Shown piece by piece: positions 26,352 to 34,317 of a stretch of DNA of 64,000 nucleotides. Under the pieces are notes generated by a model, which was given only the letters and a program-made list of their open reading frames with translations, searched no databases and had not been told where the DNA came from. Source of the DNA: a virus; the IMG/VR virus record IMGVR_UViG_3300047510_001118, positions 62,001 through 126,000 of that record. One strand, 5' to 3'. Each line of letters opens with the position of its first letter. The stretch's first letter is position 1. Position numbers and translations under genes: made by a program.

Positions 26352-27524
26352 TTAATATATTTCCTCTTGTTTGATTTCCTCGGGCTTTTTGGCTAGTTCT
26401 TTGTCTAGATAAGCCTGAACTGTGCGATCGATTTCCCCAAATGCTTTGTAGAAACCGCACATGTTATTTACCCAACGATCAGTCCAACGATCAAAGTAAT
26501 CTTCTTTCTTGCTGTTATCTAAGCTCGAAACAGGGCAAATCATACAGGTTGTGGCCACACAGCCCTTACAGATATCGCTGACTTCACGTGCTTTTGGCTG
26601 ATAAGTTGTGGCCATTTTAATAACTTTATCGATAAAATCAGCATCATCGATATTGCCGCCCGATGCCATTTGCTCTTTATTTGGACTATATAACGAACCG
26701 TGGCAAGCGTAACTGTTACCATCTACGTTGATAGCATGCATTGATGCTCCGCTTTGGCAATGACTCTTAGCATCCCCACCGTCAAACCAAGTACACAAAT
26801 GATGTCCGTATTTTTTAACAAACGCAATCTCTTCCTTGGCAATCATCAACATCTCTTTGCGGAAGTCTGCTACCATATCCGGCATTTTATCTATAGGAAG
26901 ATCTGTTACGTAGTCAATCGTAGGTGCGTACTCAACGCGGCAGTTAGGGCCAATGTCTTTGAATCTCTCATACAATGTTTTATAATCTTGCCAAGCATTG
27001 TAGATACCTCTCATTGTTGATAGGGGAACTGTGGCCTTTAGGCTTAGGTTAACACCCTTGCGAGCAAAGTATTCAAAGTTCTCAATAACCTGTGCTGATG
27101 TAGGTTTACCGCTGTGTGTTAATCGGAACTTGTCGTTGATGTTCTTACCATCGTAACTAAACTGAATGTTTAGTTTTTTAATATTGATATTATCTAATAC
27201 ATGTTCTAAACGTTTACGATTGTAACCGTTGGTATAGATATGGAATCCAATGTTTTCAATGTGTTGGAATTCCTTCATAATATCAATAATTAGATCTCCA
27301 TTAAGGGTTGGCTCACCGCCCCAAAAGTCGATCATCAGTTCATCATAGTTCTCTTTGAACCAAGCACTTTCGTAGAACTCTCTGATACGTACTTTTAAAA
27401 TATCTACTTTATCGTCGAGTCGGCGTGTATCTGTCTTTACACCTTCGAAGCAATATGAGCAACCTAGATTACACAGTGCTGTGGTTGTAACTTCTAGTGT
27501 AAATGATCCTTTTGATACTTTCAT
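26352..27524 (-). CDS. SPASM radical SAM protein, anSME-like (390 aa)
   Basis: CNLGCSYC at 18-25, DFWGGEPTLN for SAM, QFSYDG, and a C-terminal cysteine set (CHGS; CKGCVATTCMICPV; MCGFYKAF) that fits two auxiliary clusters of the SPASM type seen in sulfatase-maturating enzymes and RiPP maturases. Such enzymes oxidise Cys/Ser side chains or form thioether links in proteins. It sits immediately upstream of the cysteine-hexad fibre gene, so that protein is the obvious candidate substrate. The link is inferred from adjacency only. Confidence 0.88.
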   Translation of the reverse strand: MKVSKGSFTLEVTTTALCNLGCSYCFEGVKTDTRRLDDKVDILKVRIREFYESAWFKENYDELMIDFWGGEPTLNGDLIIDIMKEFQHIENIGFHIYTNGYNRKRLEHVLDNINIKKLNIQFSYDGKNINDKFRLTHSGKPTSAQVIENFEYFARKGVNLSLKATVPLSTMRGIYNAWQDYKTLYERFKDIGPNCRVEYAPTIDYVTDLPIDKMPDMVADFRKEMLMIAKEEIAFVKKYGHHLCTWFDGGDAKSHCQSGASMHAINVDGNSYACHGSLYSPNKEQMASGGNIDDADFIDKVIKMATTYQPKAREVSDICKGCVATTCMICPVSSLDNSKKEDYFDRWTDRWVNNMCGFYKAFGEIDRTVQAYLDKELAKKPEEIKQEEIY

Positions 27525-27751
27525 TTGATATCCTCAATGTTTAATATTTCGTCTAAGACTGACATCATTGTTTCCTCGCTGACCTTTTCTGGTTCTTCTT
27601 GGATGATGCCTAGCATATCTTCAGCAAGTTTGGCTAGATATTCTGCTTCCTCTTGAAACAGTTCTTCGTTGGACAAATGCTTGCTGGCTTCTAATAAGTG
27701 GAAGCTCGCATTGTATAGTGCCCTATTCATTTTCTTAATACTCGTAGCCAT
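27521..27751 (-). CDS. small helical protein between two SPASM genes (76 aa)
   Basis: Almost wholly alpha-helical and acidic toward the end, without cysteines. ATG 27751 has a GGAA ribosome site inside the upstream gene; Met-8 (27730) is an alternative that avoids the 17-base overlap. Small proteins between RiPP maturases are sometimes recognition or escort proteins, but no RRE-like fold can be claimed here. Confidence 0.72.
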   Translation of the reverse strand: MATSIKKMNRALYNASFHLLEASKHLSNEELFQEEAEYLAKLAEDMLGIIQEEPEKVSEETMMSVLDEILNIEDIK

Positions 27752-28760
27752 CTTCGTATTCCTTTTCCATTTCTTCTTTAACGACTTGTTTAAAATCTGG
27801 GTTATTTTTTAGGGCCGCTGTCATGCGTTTAACTTCTCTATACGTATATTTATAGATATCGCAGAGCTCGACTATAGGACCTTGGTTTTTAATCTGCTCA
27901 AATAAACAGCCCTTTTTACAGTAATTCTTAACTTCACAGGTCTGACAAACGGGCATTTGGGCATATTTGGGTATAGCCGCTATCATGTCCGGACTGTCTT
28001 TAAAACGTGTACAGGGCACAACTTTGTTTTCGCTGAACATAAACATATTTGTACCAGCACCGCAGTTATCCGTAGTAACACCTTTGCTGTGATAATCCAA
28101 AAAGTGTCTTAGATAGAACAGCACAAAGTAAGGCATGCCCTGTTCTGGATTGGCAATATACCAGTCAAACATCTCAGTAATGCCTACTTTGAGTTTATCA
28201 ACGCTGTCCTGATCCCAAGTACCTACGTCACGTACCAGTGTAAGTTCTGGGTTAAATCCAAAGTGCTCTTTGATCCATAGATGATTTTCCAATAAGTTAT
28301 AACAGCCTTTGGTTATCATGCTGTGGCAACTGACTTCGGGTAACTTCTTAAACAGTTCTCGCTTTTCAAAGAAACGTTGTTTAGTTCCTTTGCCGTTTAA
28401 CTGTAGTCTATTCTTATCCTGCCATAGTCCATCAAAACTGATAGAAACTTCTATGTTGTTTCTAACTAGGAAGTCTACAGTTTCTTCTGTAAGCAGTAAT
28501 CCATTTGTAGGCATGAATAGTTTGATGTTGCCATCATCACGCACACCTTCTAGTATCTCTTCTATCAAATCTATCTGTAGCAAGGGCTCGCCACCAAAGA
28601 AGTCTATCTTAATTGTTTCATCTGGATATTGCTCACGCATCTTACGGAACTCAGCCAAATACAACACAGGGTCAATACGATTCTTAGACCACTTGTCTAC
28701 TCCGCAATATGAGCAGTTAAGATTACATTTTTCGGATAGAACAACTAATAATGTCTTCAC
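27735..28760 (-). CDS. SPASM radical SAM protein (341 aa)
   Basis: CNLNCSYC at 12-19, DFFGGEPLLQ, MPTNGLLL, SISFDG and a C-terminal CQTCEVKNYCKKGCLFE that matches a SPASM cluster site. Related to the anSME-like neighbour but with a shorter C-terminus. Overlaps the dehydrogenase stop by four bases. Likely a peptide or protein modifier. Confidence 0.88.
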   Translation of the reverse strand: MKTLLVVLSEKCNLNCSYCGVDKWSKNRIDPVLYLAEFRKMREQYPDETIKIDFFGGEPLLQIDLIEEILEGVRDDGNIKLFMPTNGLLLTEETVDFLVRNNIEVSISFDGLWQDKNRLQLNGKGTKQRFFEKRELFKKLPEVSCHSMITKGCYNLLENHLWIKEHFGFNPELTLVRDVGTWDQDSVDKLKVGITEMFDWYIANPEQGMPYFVLFYLRHFLDYHSKGVTTDNCGAGTNMFMFSENKVVPCTRFKDSPDMIAAIPKYAQMPVCQTCEVKNYCKKGCLFEQIKNQGPIVELCDIYKYTYREVKRMTAALKNNPDFKQVVKEEMEKEYEDGYEY

Positions 28761-29494
28761 TGTCTATATACCTTGTTTAACAACAGCACAACATCTAGCA
28801 AAGGTACATCAAACTCTTTGGCCAATACTTCTGTGTCTTTGGGTAGGCATGGGCCTCCGAACCCTCGCTCTCCATCTGGTCCCGGCACTTCAAAATGATG
28901 TGTGCCCATCCATGGATGATTGCGTAGGATACCTGTAACCATTGGCCAGTCTGCGCCTACTTGATTTGCCACATCATACATCTGATTCATAAATGTAAGT
29001 TTGGTAGCATAAAAACTGTTCATACAGTATTTGGCCATACAGGCATTTTCCACTGTGGTCAACACTACTCTGTCTAAATTAACTGTGCTCAGTGTTTCAT
29101 ATATATTTAATAGACGCTGTGCTTTATCCGAGTCTCCACCTATGATCACCATAGGAGGATTTACAAAGTCTTCGTTGGCTGTGGCTCTACTTAAAAACTC
29201 AGGATTAAACAACACGTCATAATCTTTGATATACTTTGGCAGTATCGTACTCTTAACTACTGTGATGCCTTGATAGCCTGTGGCTTTGATTTGATCCAGC
29301 ACAGAGGTCAGTGTGGAATAATTACTGTCATCTGTAGGTGTAGGTACACAGACAAATATAGCCAGGGGCTCTTGTCTACAGATTGCTTCAACAGTTACAG
29401 TATTATATTTTGGGTCTGAGTAAACAGCAGTGGTTTTAGAAAAGCCAAACTTTACTGCCTTGCCCACCATGCCTAGGCCAATTATTCCAATCAT
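28757..29494 (-). CDS. truncated UDP-glucose/GDP-mannose dehydrogenase-like protein
   Basis: Residues 2-14 [13 protein letters not shown] bind [28 protein letters not shown], the [13 protein letters not shown] helix and [11 protein letters not shown] with catalytic Cys-216 are all family marks. The enzyme oxidises a sugar nucleotide 6-OH to a uronic acid. It ends at 245 aa, while bacterial Ugd is about 390 aa, so the C-terminal UDP-binding domain is missing; another protein may supply it. The ATG lies six bases after a -10 box, so the mRNA head should be leaderless. Confidence 0.87.
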   Translation of the reverse strand: MIGIIGLGMVGKAVKFGFSKTTAVYSDPKYNTVTVEAICRQEPLAIFVCVPTPTDDSNYSTLTSVLDQIKATGYQGITVVKSTILPKYIKDYDVLFNPEFLSRATANEDFVNPPMVIIGGDSDKAQRLLNIYETLSTVNLDRVVLTTVENACMAKYCMNSFYATKLTFMNQMYDVANQVGADWPMVTGILRNHPWMGTHHFEVPGPDGERGFGGPCLPKDTEVLAKEFDVPLLDVVLLLNKVYRQ

Positions 29495-29500
29495 CTTATT

Positions 29501-29528
29501 ATTATACTTTCTTATTTGTAATTGTCAA
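29501..29528 (-). promoter_or_regulatory. sigma70 promoter heading the long minus-strand unit
   Basis: TTGACA (29528-29523) and TATAAT (29506-29501) with a 16-base spacer, both exact consensus on the minus strand. ATG 29494 begins seven bases after the -10 box ends, so +1 falls on the start codon. Confidence 0.82.
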
Positions 29529-29559
29529 CTCTTTTAACATATTTGTGGAATATTTATTG

Positions 29560-29567
29560 GTTAAATA
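29560..29567 (+). promoter_or_regulatory. late promoter-like box GTTAAATA
   Basis: Ends seven bases before ATG 29575. A TATACT-like string also lies in the gap, so an alternative -10 reading exists. Confidence 0.4.
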
Positions 29568-29574
29568 CTATACT

Positions 29575-30777
29575 ATGATTAACAAAGATCCCTTCAAAAA
29601 ACTAATCCAAGACATGAAAGACAACGGCAAATACCGTGTCTTCAACGACATTGTACGCGAAAACGGCAAGTTCCCACAGGCAATATGGTACGGCCCGTAC
29701 AATATTAAAAACATCATCAATTGGTGTTCAAACGACTATCTAGGCATGGGACAGCATAAAGTTGTTCTTGATGCCATGCACACCGCTCTTGACCATACAG
29801 GATCGGGATCAGGCGGTACTCGTAACATTGGCGGTACCAGTCACTATCACGTTGCTCTAGAGCGTGAACTAGCCAGTCTACATAATAAGACAGGCGCACT
29901 GTTATTCAGCAGTGCCTATGTGGCTAACGAATGGACTTTAATTGCCCTATCGAAGATCATAGACAATATAGAATTCATATCAGATGCCAATAATCATAAC
30001 AGTCTTATTATTGGTATGAGTCACAGTCGTGCGCCCAAACAGGTATTCAAACACAACGACCTAGCAGACTTAGAAAACAAATTAGCCAACAGTAAACTCA
30101 GTGGACGCACTCCTTGTATTGTATTCGAAAGTGTTTACAGTATGGACGGAGATGTGGGATTGATTGAGGAAATCTGTGATCTAGCAGATAGATATCATGC
30201 CATTACATATATTGATGAAGTACACGCTGTGGGACTATATGGTGACGAAGGCGCAGGTAAATTAGAAGAGTTGGGCTTACAGGATCGTGTTGACATAGTT
30301 AACGGTACACTTGGTAAAGCATTTGGTACACAAGGTGGGTACATTGCCGCAGACAAAACAGTGGTAGATGCTATTCGTAGTGTGGCTGCTGGCTTTATCT
30401 TTACAACGAGTATGAGTCCAGTTACCTGTGCTGGAGCCTTGGCCGCAGTAAAATATCTACGTGAACATCAAGACGTTCGCGATCAACATCAACGACAGGC
30501 TCGTAAACTCAAAGAAGAATTAAAGAAAGCAGACTTGCCAGTAATGGACTGTTCAACTACACACATTGTTCCTGTGCTTGTTGGTGATGCTAAACGTTGT
30601 AAGGCAATGAGTGATAAACTGTTAGAACAGTTTAATATCTATGTACAGCCTATTAACTATCCAACTGTAGATGTGGGAACGGAGCGGTTACGTTTCGCAC
30701 CTACTCCGTTTCATGATGATGGAATGATTGAGGATCTAGTTAATGCGTTGAAAGTTGTGTTTAAAGAAAATTATTAA
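29575..30777 (+). CDS. hemA: 5-aminolevulinate synthase
   Basis: A full-length (400 aa) alpha-oxoamine synthase. ALAS rather than KBL or BioF is indicated by [51 protein letters not shown] and GTLGKAFG with the PLP lysine at 248, the same number as in Rhodobacter ALAS. It condenses glycine and succinyl-CoA to 5-aminolevulinate, the first step of tetrapyrrole synthesis by the C4 route used in alphaproteobacteria. As an auxiliary metabolic gene it would raise heme supply during infection. I prefer ATG 29575 to GTG 29545 because the latter lies within the promoter box region. Isolated on the plus strand. Confidence 0.93.
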   Translation: MINKDPFKKLIQDMKDNGKYRVFNDIVRENGKFPQAIWYGPYNIKNIINWCSNDYLGMGQHKVVLDAMHTALDHTGSGSGGTRNIGGTSHYHVALERELASLHNKTGALLFSSAYVANEWTLIALSKIIDNIEFISDANNHNSLIIGMSHSRAPKQVFKHNDLADLENKLANSKLSGRTPCIVFESVYSMDGDVGLIEEICDLADRYHAITYIDEVHAVGLYGDEGAGKLEELGLQDRVDIVNGTLGKAFGTQGGYIAADKTVVDAIRSVAAGFIFTTSMSPVTCAGALAAVKYLREHQDVRDQHQRQARKLKEELKKADLPVMDCSTTHIVPVLVGDAKRCKAMSDKLLEQFNIYVQPINYPTVDVGTERLRFAPTPFHDDGMIEDLVNALKVVFKENY

Positions 30778-31180
30778 ACCAACCAATCTTGCGACCTTCG
30801 GCGATTCTCTTGTCGTGTTCTTCAACTGAACTAGGATAACGCCAAGCCCACACAGCAACCAATGCCATAAAGATTGCTGTACTAATAATACCAATTGGTT
30901 TAACTCCGCCAGTATACATCAGCACCAAACTCAACGACATCATGCCTAGCATGAAGTATTTCATCTTTAATGGGAACACACGCTTTTGGTTCCAGTTGGT
31001 TAGGAACGGACCAAACAGTTTATGATTGTATAGCCAAGCATGCATCTTAGGACTGCCTTTGGCAAAACAGTATGCGGCAAATACAACAAATGGACTGTAG
31101 GGGATGCCTGGTGTGACAACCCCTACATACGCCATTCCTAGGCTACAGAATCCTAGTATTTTCCAAAAGAATTTTTTCAT
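30761..31180 (-). CDS. DUF454 (YbaN-like) small membrane protein
   Basis: [40 protein letters not shown] is split here only by naming: it carries the PGIPxxPF turn and FAKGSP...HxWL of the DUF454 family, then two membrane spans. The start ATG 31180 follows the HNH gene's stop by four bases. An inner-membrane protein of unknown function. The 3' end overlaps the convergent ALAS gene by 17 bases. Confidence 0.82.
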   Translation of the reverse strand: MKKFFWKILGFCSLGMAYVGVVTPGIPYSPFVVFAAYCFAKGSPKMHAWLYNHKLFGPFLTNWNQKRVFPLKMKYFMLGMMSLSLVLMYTGGVKPIGIISTAIFMALVAVWAWRYPSSVEEHDKRIAEGRKIGWFNNFL

Positions 31181-31184
31181 ATAA

Positions 31185-31697
31185 TTATTTAATATAGTCA
31201 AGCCAACTAGGATGACGAACTTGAAAATCAAGTTGTTTCCGTTTATTGACTAACTCCCAATAGTCTGGCTTCTGAGGTTTAGTCAACGGTTTGATTTTTT
31301 TGTTGTTACCTTTGCTGGCATTACATGGACCGCAGGCAGTAACAGTATTATCAAATGTAGTCTTACCACCGTGGCTGACTGGCAGTACATGATCTAAAGT
31401 ACATTCGCGTTTCTCTAACTTATCACTACAGTATTGACAGGTATATTTGTCACGTAGGAACACGTTGCCTTTAGAAAATCTAACAGTCATCTTTGGCTTC
31501 ATATACTCAGTCAGCATCATCACTGCCGGAACTGGGGTTTCCCATCTAGCCGATCTAACGATCCAACCGTCGTGCCACTCCAGTACTCGTGCTTTGTCGA
31601 GTACCATATATTTGATAGCATCCTGCCAGGTCAATGTGCTCAAAGGCAACCATGACGCTGGTTGGGCATCACTGTTAAGCAAAAGAGTGTCAGCCAT
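31185..31697 (-). CDS. HNH endonuclease (170 aa)
   Basis: The C-terminal half has CQYC, LDHVLPVSHGGKTTFDN and CGPCNASKGN, that is two CxxC zinc-site pairs bracketing the HNH core. The N-terminal 70 residues (WHDGWIVRSARWE, PAVMMLTEY) match the form found in free-standing bacterial and phage HNH proteins. It nicks or cuts DNA; a homing or packaging role cannot be told apart. A perfect late box precedes it. Confidence 0.9.
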   Translation of the reverse strand: MADTLLLNSDAQPASWLPLSTLTWQDAIKYMVLDKARVLEWHDGWIVRSARWETPVPAVMMLTEYMKPKMTVRFSKGNVFLRDKYTCQYCSDKLEKRECTLDHVLPVSHGGKTTFDNTVTACGPCNASKGNNKKIKPLTKPQKPDYWELVNKRKQLDFQVRHPSWLDYIK

Positions 31698-31716
31698 TTT
31701 GATTCTGCGTTTAAGT

Positions 31717-31724
31717 TATTTATA
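31717..31724 (-). promoter_or_regulatory. late promoter box TATAAATA (perfect)
   Basis: The only exact T4 late consensus noted, 20 bases before the HNH start on the minus strand. A sigma70-like pair (TTGACA 31762-31757, TAAAAT 31738-31733) lies just upstream, so the gene may be read both early and late. Confidence 0.65.
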
Positions 31725-31768
31725 ATGTTAGTATTTTATGGCCAAGTAACAGCCATTGTCAACCGTTT

Positions 31769-32314
31769 TTAGATAGAAAAGTAACTGCTGACCATGTCTT
31801 TGGCGGCAAGATCTATACTTCGTTTCCAAATACGTTCACCGTCCTTGCCGAATAAGATTGATTCGTTAGTCGGAGCAGTTACCCAGGAATTCTTTTTGTT
31901 CCATGGAGGACTACCTTTGAGTTCACCTTCTAACTGCATTGGTGCCCATACTGTCATGCCAAGAAATAGTTTCCATTTCTTTGGAGCATCACCTTCGGTT
32001 AATCTTTCAATCATATCTCGATCAGAACTGATCATTATGTTTCCAGATATGTGCATGGTGTTCTTTGAAGACCAGTCGTCTGTGTGTAGCATTATAAGAC
32101 TGGATGGATTTACTGGCCCGCCTACGTAGAGAGGTTCGGCGCCATCATAGTGGTGTCCGTGATGTGTGGCCAGTTCAGACACATAACGTTCGCTGGGTTT
32201 ATTCAGCATTAGTCCTACTATACTGGCTGGGGATTTTTCGTAGATATAGATTACTGCGTGTTCCCAGTAATCGTCCTTCTGTGCGGGTGGCGCAACGAGA
32301 AGCGTACCAATCAT
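31769..32314 (-). CDS. AlgH/UPF0301 family protein
   Basis: The protein starts IGTLLVAPP, has LMLNKPS, a GGPV turn and an MTVWAPMQLEGELK strand: the ordered signature of the AlgH family (DUF179), 181 aa against about 185 usual. Function in bacteria is unclear. ATG 32314 is chosen over an upstream TTG because GGAG lies six bases before it. The GGAG overlaps the stop codon of the previous gene. Confidence 0.87.
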   Translation of the reverse strand: MIGTLLVAPPAQKDDYWEHAVIYIYEKSPASIVGLMLNKPSERYVSELATHHGHHYDGAEPLYVGGPVNPSSLIMLHTDDWSSKNTMHISGNIMISSDRDMIERLTEGDAPKKWKLFLGMTVWAPMQLEGELKGSPPWNKKNSWVTAPTNESILFGKDGERIWKRSIDLAAKDMVSSYFSI

Positions 32315-32316
32315 TG

Positions 32317-32562
32317 TTAACTCCAATCAGGCAATGGCCCGCCGTAGCGTTTTCCTTTGATCTTTTTGCCGCCCACCGTTTTGCGAGTCTTGCCGACCAA
32401 ATGACTTTTCTTTCCGTCTCGAGCTCTTAGTCCTTGGCTTTTACAACTAGCCAAATTAGAAGCGCCAAGTTCGGAATCGGACTTTTGACTCGCACAGAGT
32501 TTTCTGGAAGCCTTTTCGTCCAACGCTGTTTCAATGTTTTCGATTATTTCAATTACTCGCAT
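32317..32562 (-). CDS. small basic phage protein (81 aa)
   Basis: N-terminal helix MRVIEIIENIETAL, then a Ser/Lys-rich segment and a C-terminal GKKIKGKRYGGPLPDWS. I recall this C-terminus from phage proteins of unknown role. Highly basic middle suggests nucleic-acid contact. Confidence 0.78.
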   Translation of the reverse strand: MRVIEIIENIETALDEKASRKLCASQKSDSELGASNLASCKSQGLRARDGKKSHLVGKTRKTVGGKKIKGKRYGGPLPDWS

Positions 32563-32563
32563 A

Positions 32564-32779
32564 TTATCTATATTTATCTGCTGGGTTAAGCCAGTCCTCT
32601 GCGTAGGTTGGAGCCAATTTAAACGTAAGTGCTTTCCTTGGTCCTTTTGTTGTGTTTATTGTTACTTCTCCACTCTTTTCATGATACTCAATTTTAGTAA
32701 TTGTAGCATGTTCGTCATTTGGGCCCACTACAATTTCTTGACCTACTACCAAATTAATGGCAAGATTACGCAGGGTCAT
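32564..32779 (-). CDS. small phage protein (71 aa)
   Basis: A compact beta-rich protein (VGQEIVVGPNDEHATITKIEY) with a KOW/SH3-like look. It has a good ribosome site, AAGGAGAT seven bases before ATG 32779, and a late box (32805-32812). One base separates its stop from the next start. Confidence 0.78.
   Translation of the reverse strand: MTLRNLAINLVVGQEIVVGPNDEHATITKIEYHEKSGEVTINTTKGPRKALTFKLAPTYAEDWLNPADKYR
32571..32578 (-). promoter_or_regulatory. late promoter box GATAAATA
   Basis: Minus-strand late box inside the end of the upstream small gene, nine bases before ATG 32562. Confidence 0.45.
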
Positions 32780-32804
32780 GATTATCTCCTTTTGGACACA
32801 AACT

Positions 32805-32812
32805 TATTTATT
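32805..32812 (-). promoter_or_regulatory. late promoter box AATAAATA
   Basis: Minus-strand late box 26 bases before ATG 32779; first gene of the leftward late block here. Confidence 0.5.
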
Positions 32813-32827
32813 GGGTTTGGGTTTTAG

Positions 32828-32856
32828 TTGACAAATTCTGTGAATGGTCATATAAT
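32828..32856 (+). promoter_or_regulatory. sigma70 promoter heading the rightward early block
   Basis: TTGACA 32828-32833 and TATAAT 32851-32856, 17-base spacer. It diverges from the leftward late box at 32805 and marks the switch of gene direction. Confidence 0.82.
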
Positions 32857-32888
32857 AATAACATCATAAACACACAGACACTAGATCA

Positions 32889-33083
32889 ATGCGCCCAATT
32901 TTGGTATTATTAACTGCTGTTATTTTAACTGGTTGTGCTTCTACAGAATGGATGACTGTGGATAACTGTAGTTATGGTTATCGACCAGAGGATCCAAAAA
33001 TTCGCTGTGGTGAAAAATGGGATCAAGTACATCGACATCCGTTTGATGCTCAAATTCGTAGAGCTCGAGGAGAACAATGGTGA
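32889..33083 (+). CDS. small lipoprotein (64 aa)
   Basis: Residues 1-16 form a lipoprotein signal with lipobox LTGC (Cys-16), so it should be lipidated and placed in the envelope. The mature part has two more Cys and ends in a basic helix. First gene of the plus-strand early block. Candidates are superinfection exclusion or spanin-like roles, but there is no specific evidence. Confidence 0.82.
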   Translation: MRPILVLLTAVILTGCASTEWMTVDNCSYGYRPEDPKIRCGEKWDQVHRHPFDAQIRRARGEQW

Positions 33084-33424
33084 AGCTCAAAGTCTACAAT
33101 ACAATGTATGAACGCAGGACTTCATACTTCTTTGAAATACCTGAATTCAATTACTATGAAGGCGATGAAGTTAAAGTCAAATGGGTAAAACCTGAAGAGA
33201 TTGCTCTGAGTACAGGACTCAAAGACTTTTCATTTCGTGTCATACAAAGAAAATACATTAGAGAAATAGATGGTAAGCCTTATTCATTTGAAGTCAAGGA
33301 TAAGAAAGAAGAAGTTCGATTGGTACAGGGCAGTAATGGCAAGGTATACGAAGTAACCAGTCATAGTTGTACTTGTCCGGGGTTCACGTTTAGAGGTTCA
33401 TGTAAACATATAGGAGTTAAATGA
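33077..33424 (+). CDS. SWIM zinc-finger protein (115 aa)
   Basis: Cys-98-x-Cys-100-x8-Cys-109-x-His-111 (CTCPGFTFRGSCKH) is a classic SWIM zinc finger, known to bind DNA or protein. The N-terminal 90 residues are beta-rich and charged. It overlaps its neighbours by 7 and 4 bases. Confidence 0.85.
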   Translation: MVKLKVYNTMYERRTSYFFEIPEFNYYEGDEVKVKWVKPEEIALSTGLKDFSFRVIQRKYIREIDGKPYSFEVKDKKEEVRLVQGSNGKVYEVTSHSCTCPGFTFRGSCKHIGVK

Positions 33425-33666
33425 TGACTGAAGTTTTATTTGCGTTAATGCTAGTGTCTAAGACACCAAATTTTCCTGACCAACAAGTGGCTGTGTTTGC
33501 CAGTCGATCCGAATGTGTTAAAGAAGCACAGGCCATCATACAACAAGGACCTAGTGCCTATTGTGTTCCTGTTAACCAACAACCCAGTCCTGAAGAAGCA
33601 ATTAAAAGAATGACTGCTTTAATGAAAACTATGATGAAGGAAATGGAAAATGGGAACCGTAATTGA
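33421..33666 (+). CDS. small phage protein (81 aa)
   Basis: Hydrophobic N-terminus (TEVLFALMLVS) followed by a CVKEAQAI...YCVPV segment with two cysteines that could form a disulfide if exported, then a Met/Lys-rich helix. Unknown function. Confidence 0.75.
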   Translation: MMTEVLFALMLVSKTPNFPDQQVAVFASRSECVKEAQAIIQQGPSAYCVPVNQQPSPEEAIKRMTALMKTMMKEMENGNRN

Positions 33667-34006
33667 TTTTGAAAAGGAACGCGATCTCCGATATATGGGG
33701 ATGGAGATTCCTGAACATACCAAAGACAGTCTAGATCGTTATTTCGTTAATGGATTACGTCCAGGAGGCTTCTGTGAAGCCATGCTGGCACAGGATTACG
33801 ATCGAGCTCTTACTATAGCAGACACAGCCAATCGACAGATGTTTTGGGCTATTGCTACTTGGATTAGAGAAAATGCTCCGTTGGGCAGTGCTGGCAATTA
33901 CTCTATTATCGATGACTGGATTAAAGATAAAAACTCAGTTCGTTCAACCTTTGCTCGTCGAGCAGAAAAAGATTACACATGGCGAAGTCTAAAAAACGTG
34001 GACTAG
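33650..34006 (+). CDS. conserved phage protein with GGF-x-A-x-L motif (118 aa)
   Basis: RPGGFCEAMLAQDYDRALTIAD with N and W residues afterwards matches a widespread small phage protein family I recall (GGFLxAVLxNDLxxAxxxAD). Function unknown. Overlaps both neighbours. Confidence 0.8.
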   Translation: MGTVIDFEKERDLRYMGMEIPEHTKDSLDRYFVNGLRPGGFCEAMLAQDYDRALTIADTANRQMFWAIATWIRENAPLGSAGNYSIIDDWIKDKNSVRSTFARRAEKDYTWRSLKNVD

Positions 34007-34317
34007 GTTATTATCTAGCATATTTTGATAGCCTAGGATTTGAAACTATAATTGATCTCAGTGCCTACGAAAAGGATCTTACCTGGGCGGCACTTAAAGG
34101 TGAACAACCAAAAATGAAATTGCCTGTAGGAATGTTAATCATGCGAGCCAAAGCCAATCCACAACGATTTCCAGAGATTTGGACATTTCAATCAGAGGTT
34201 GACATAAAGACATTAAGACAGTATAGTATTGACTCGCCGCAGGGCCTGGCTGACTTGATACGTGAGCACGGATCTAAGGTATTTGTGACTCTTAGAGAAA
34301 AGGAAGTAATTCAATGA
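33979..34317 (+). CDS. phage protein of unknown function (112 aa)
   Basis: Basic start MAKSKKRG, then a soluble mixed fold ending VTLREKEV. No motif. Overlaps the previous gene by 28 bases and the next by four. Confidence 0.75.
   Translation: MAKSKKRGLGYYLAYFDSLGFETIIDLSAYEKDLTWAALKGEQPKMKLPVGMLIMRAKANPQRFPEIWTFQSEVDIKTLRQYSIDSPQGLADLIREHGSKVFVTLREKEVIQ

Noticed and set aside
26352-28760. PqqE among the radical SAM genes
   Set aside because: The two SPASM proteins have different C-terminal cysteine patterns from PqqE and lie far from pqqA; PqqB, C, D are absent too.
29575-30777. 2-amino-3-ketobutyrate CoA ligase or BioF
   Set aside because: The [17 protein letters not shown] block and other positions fit ALAS, not KBL or BioF.
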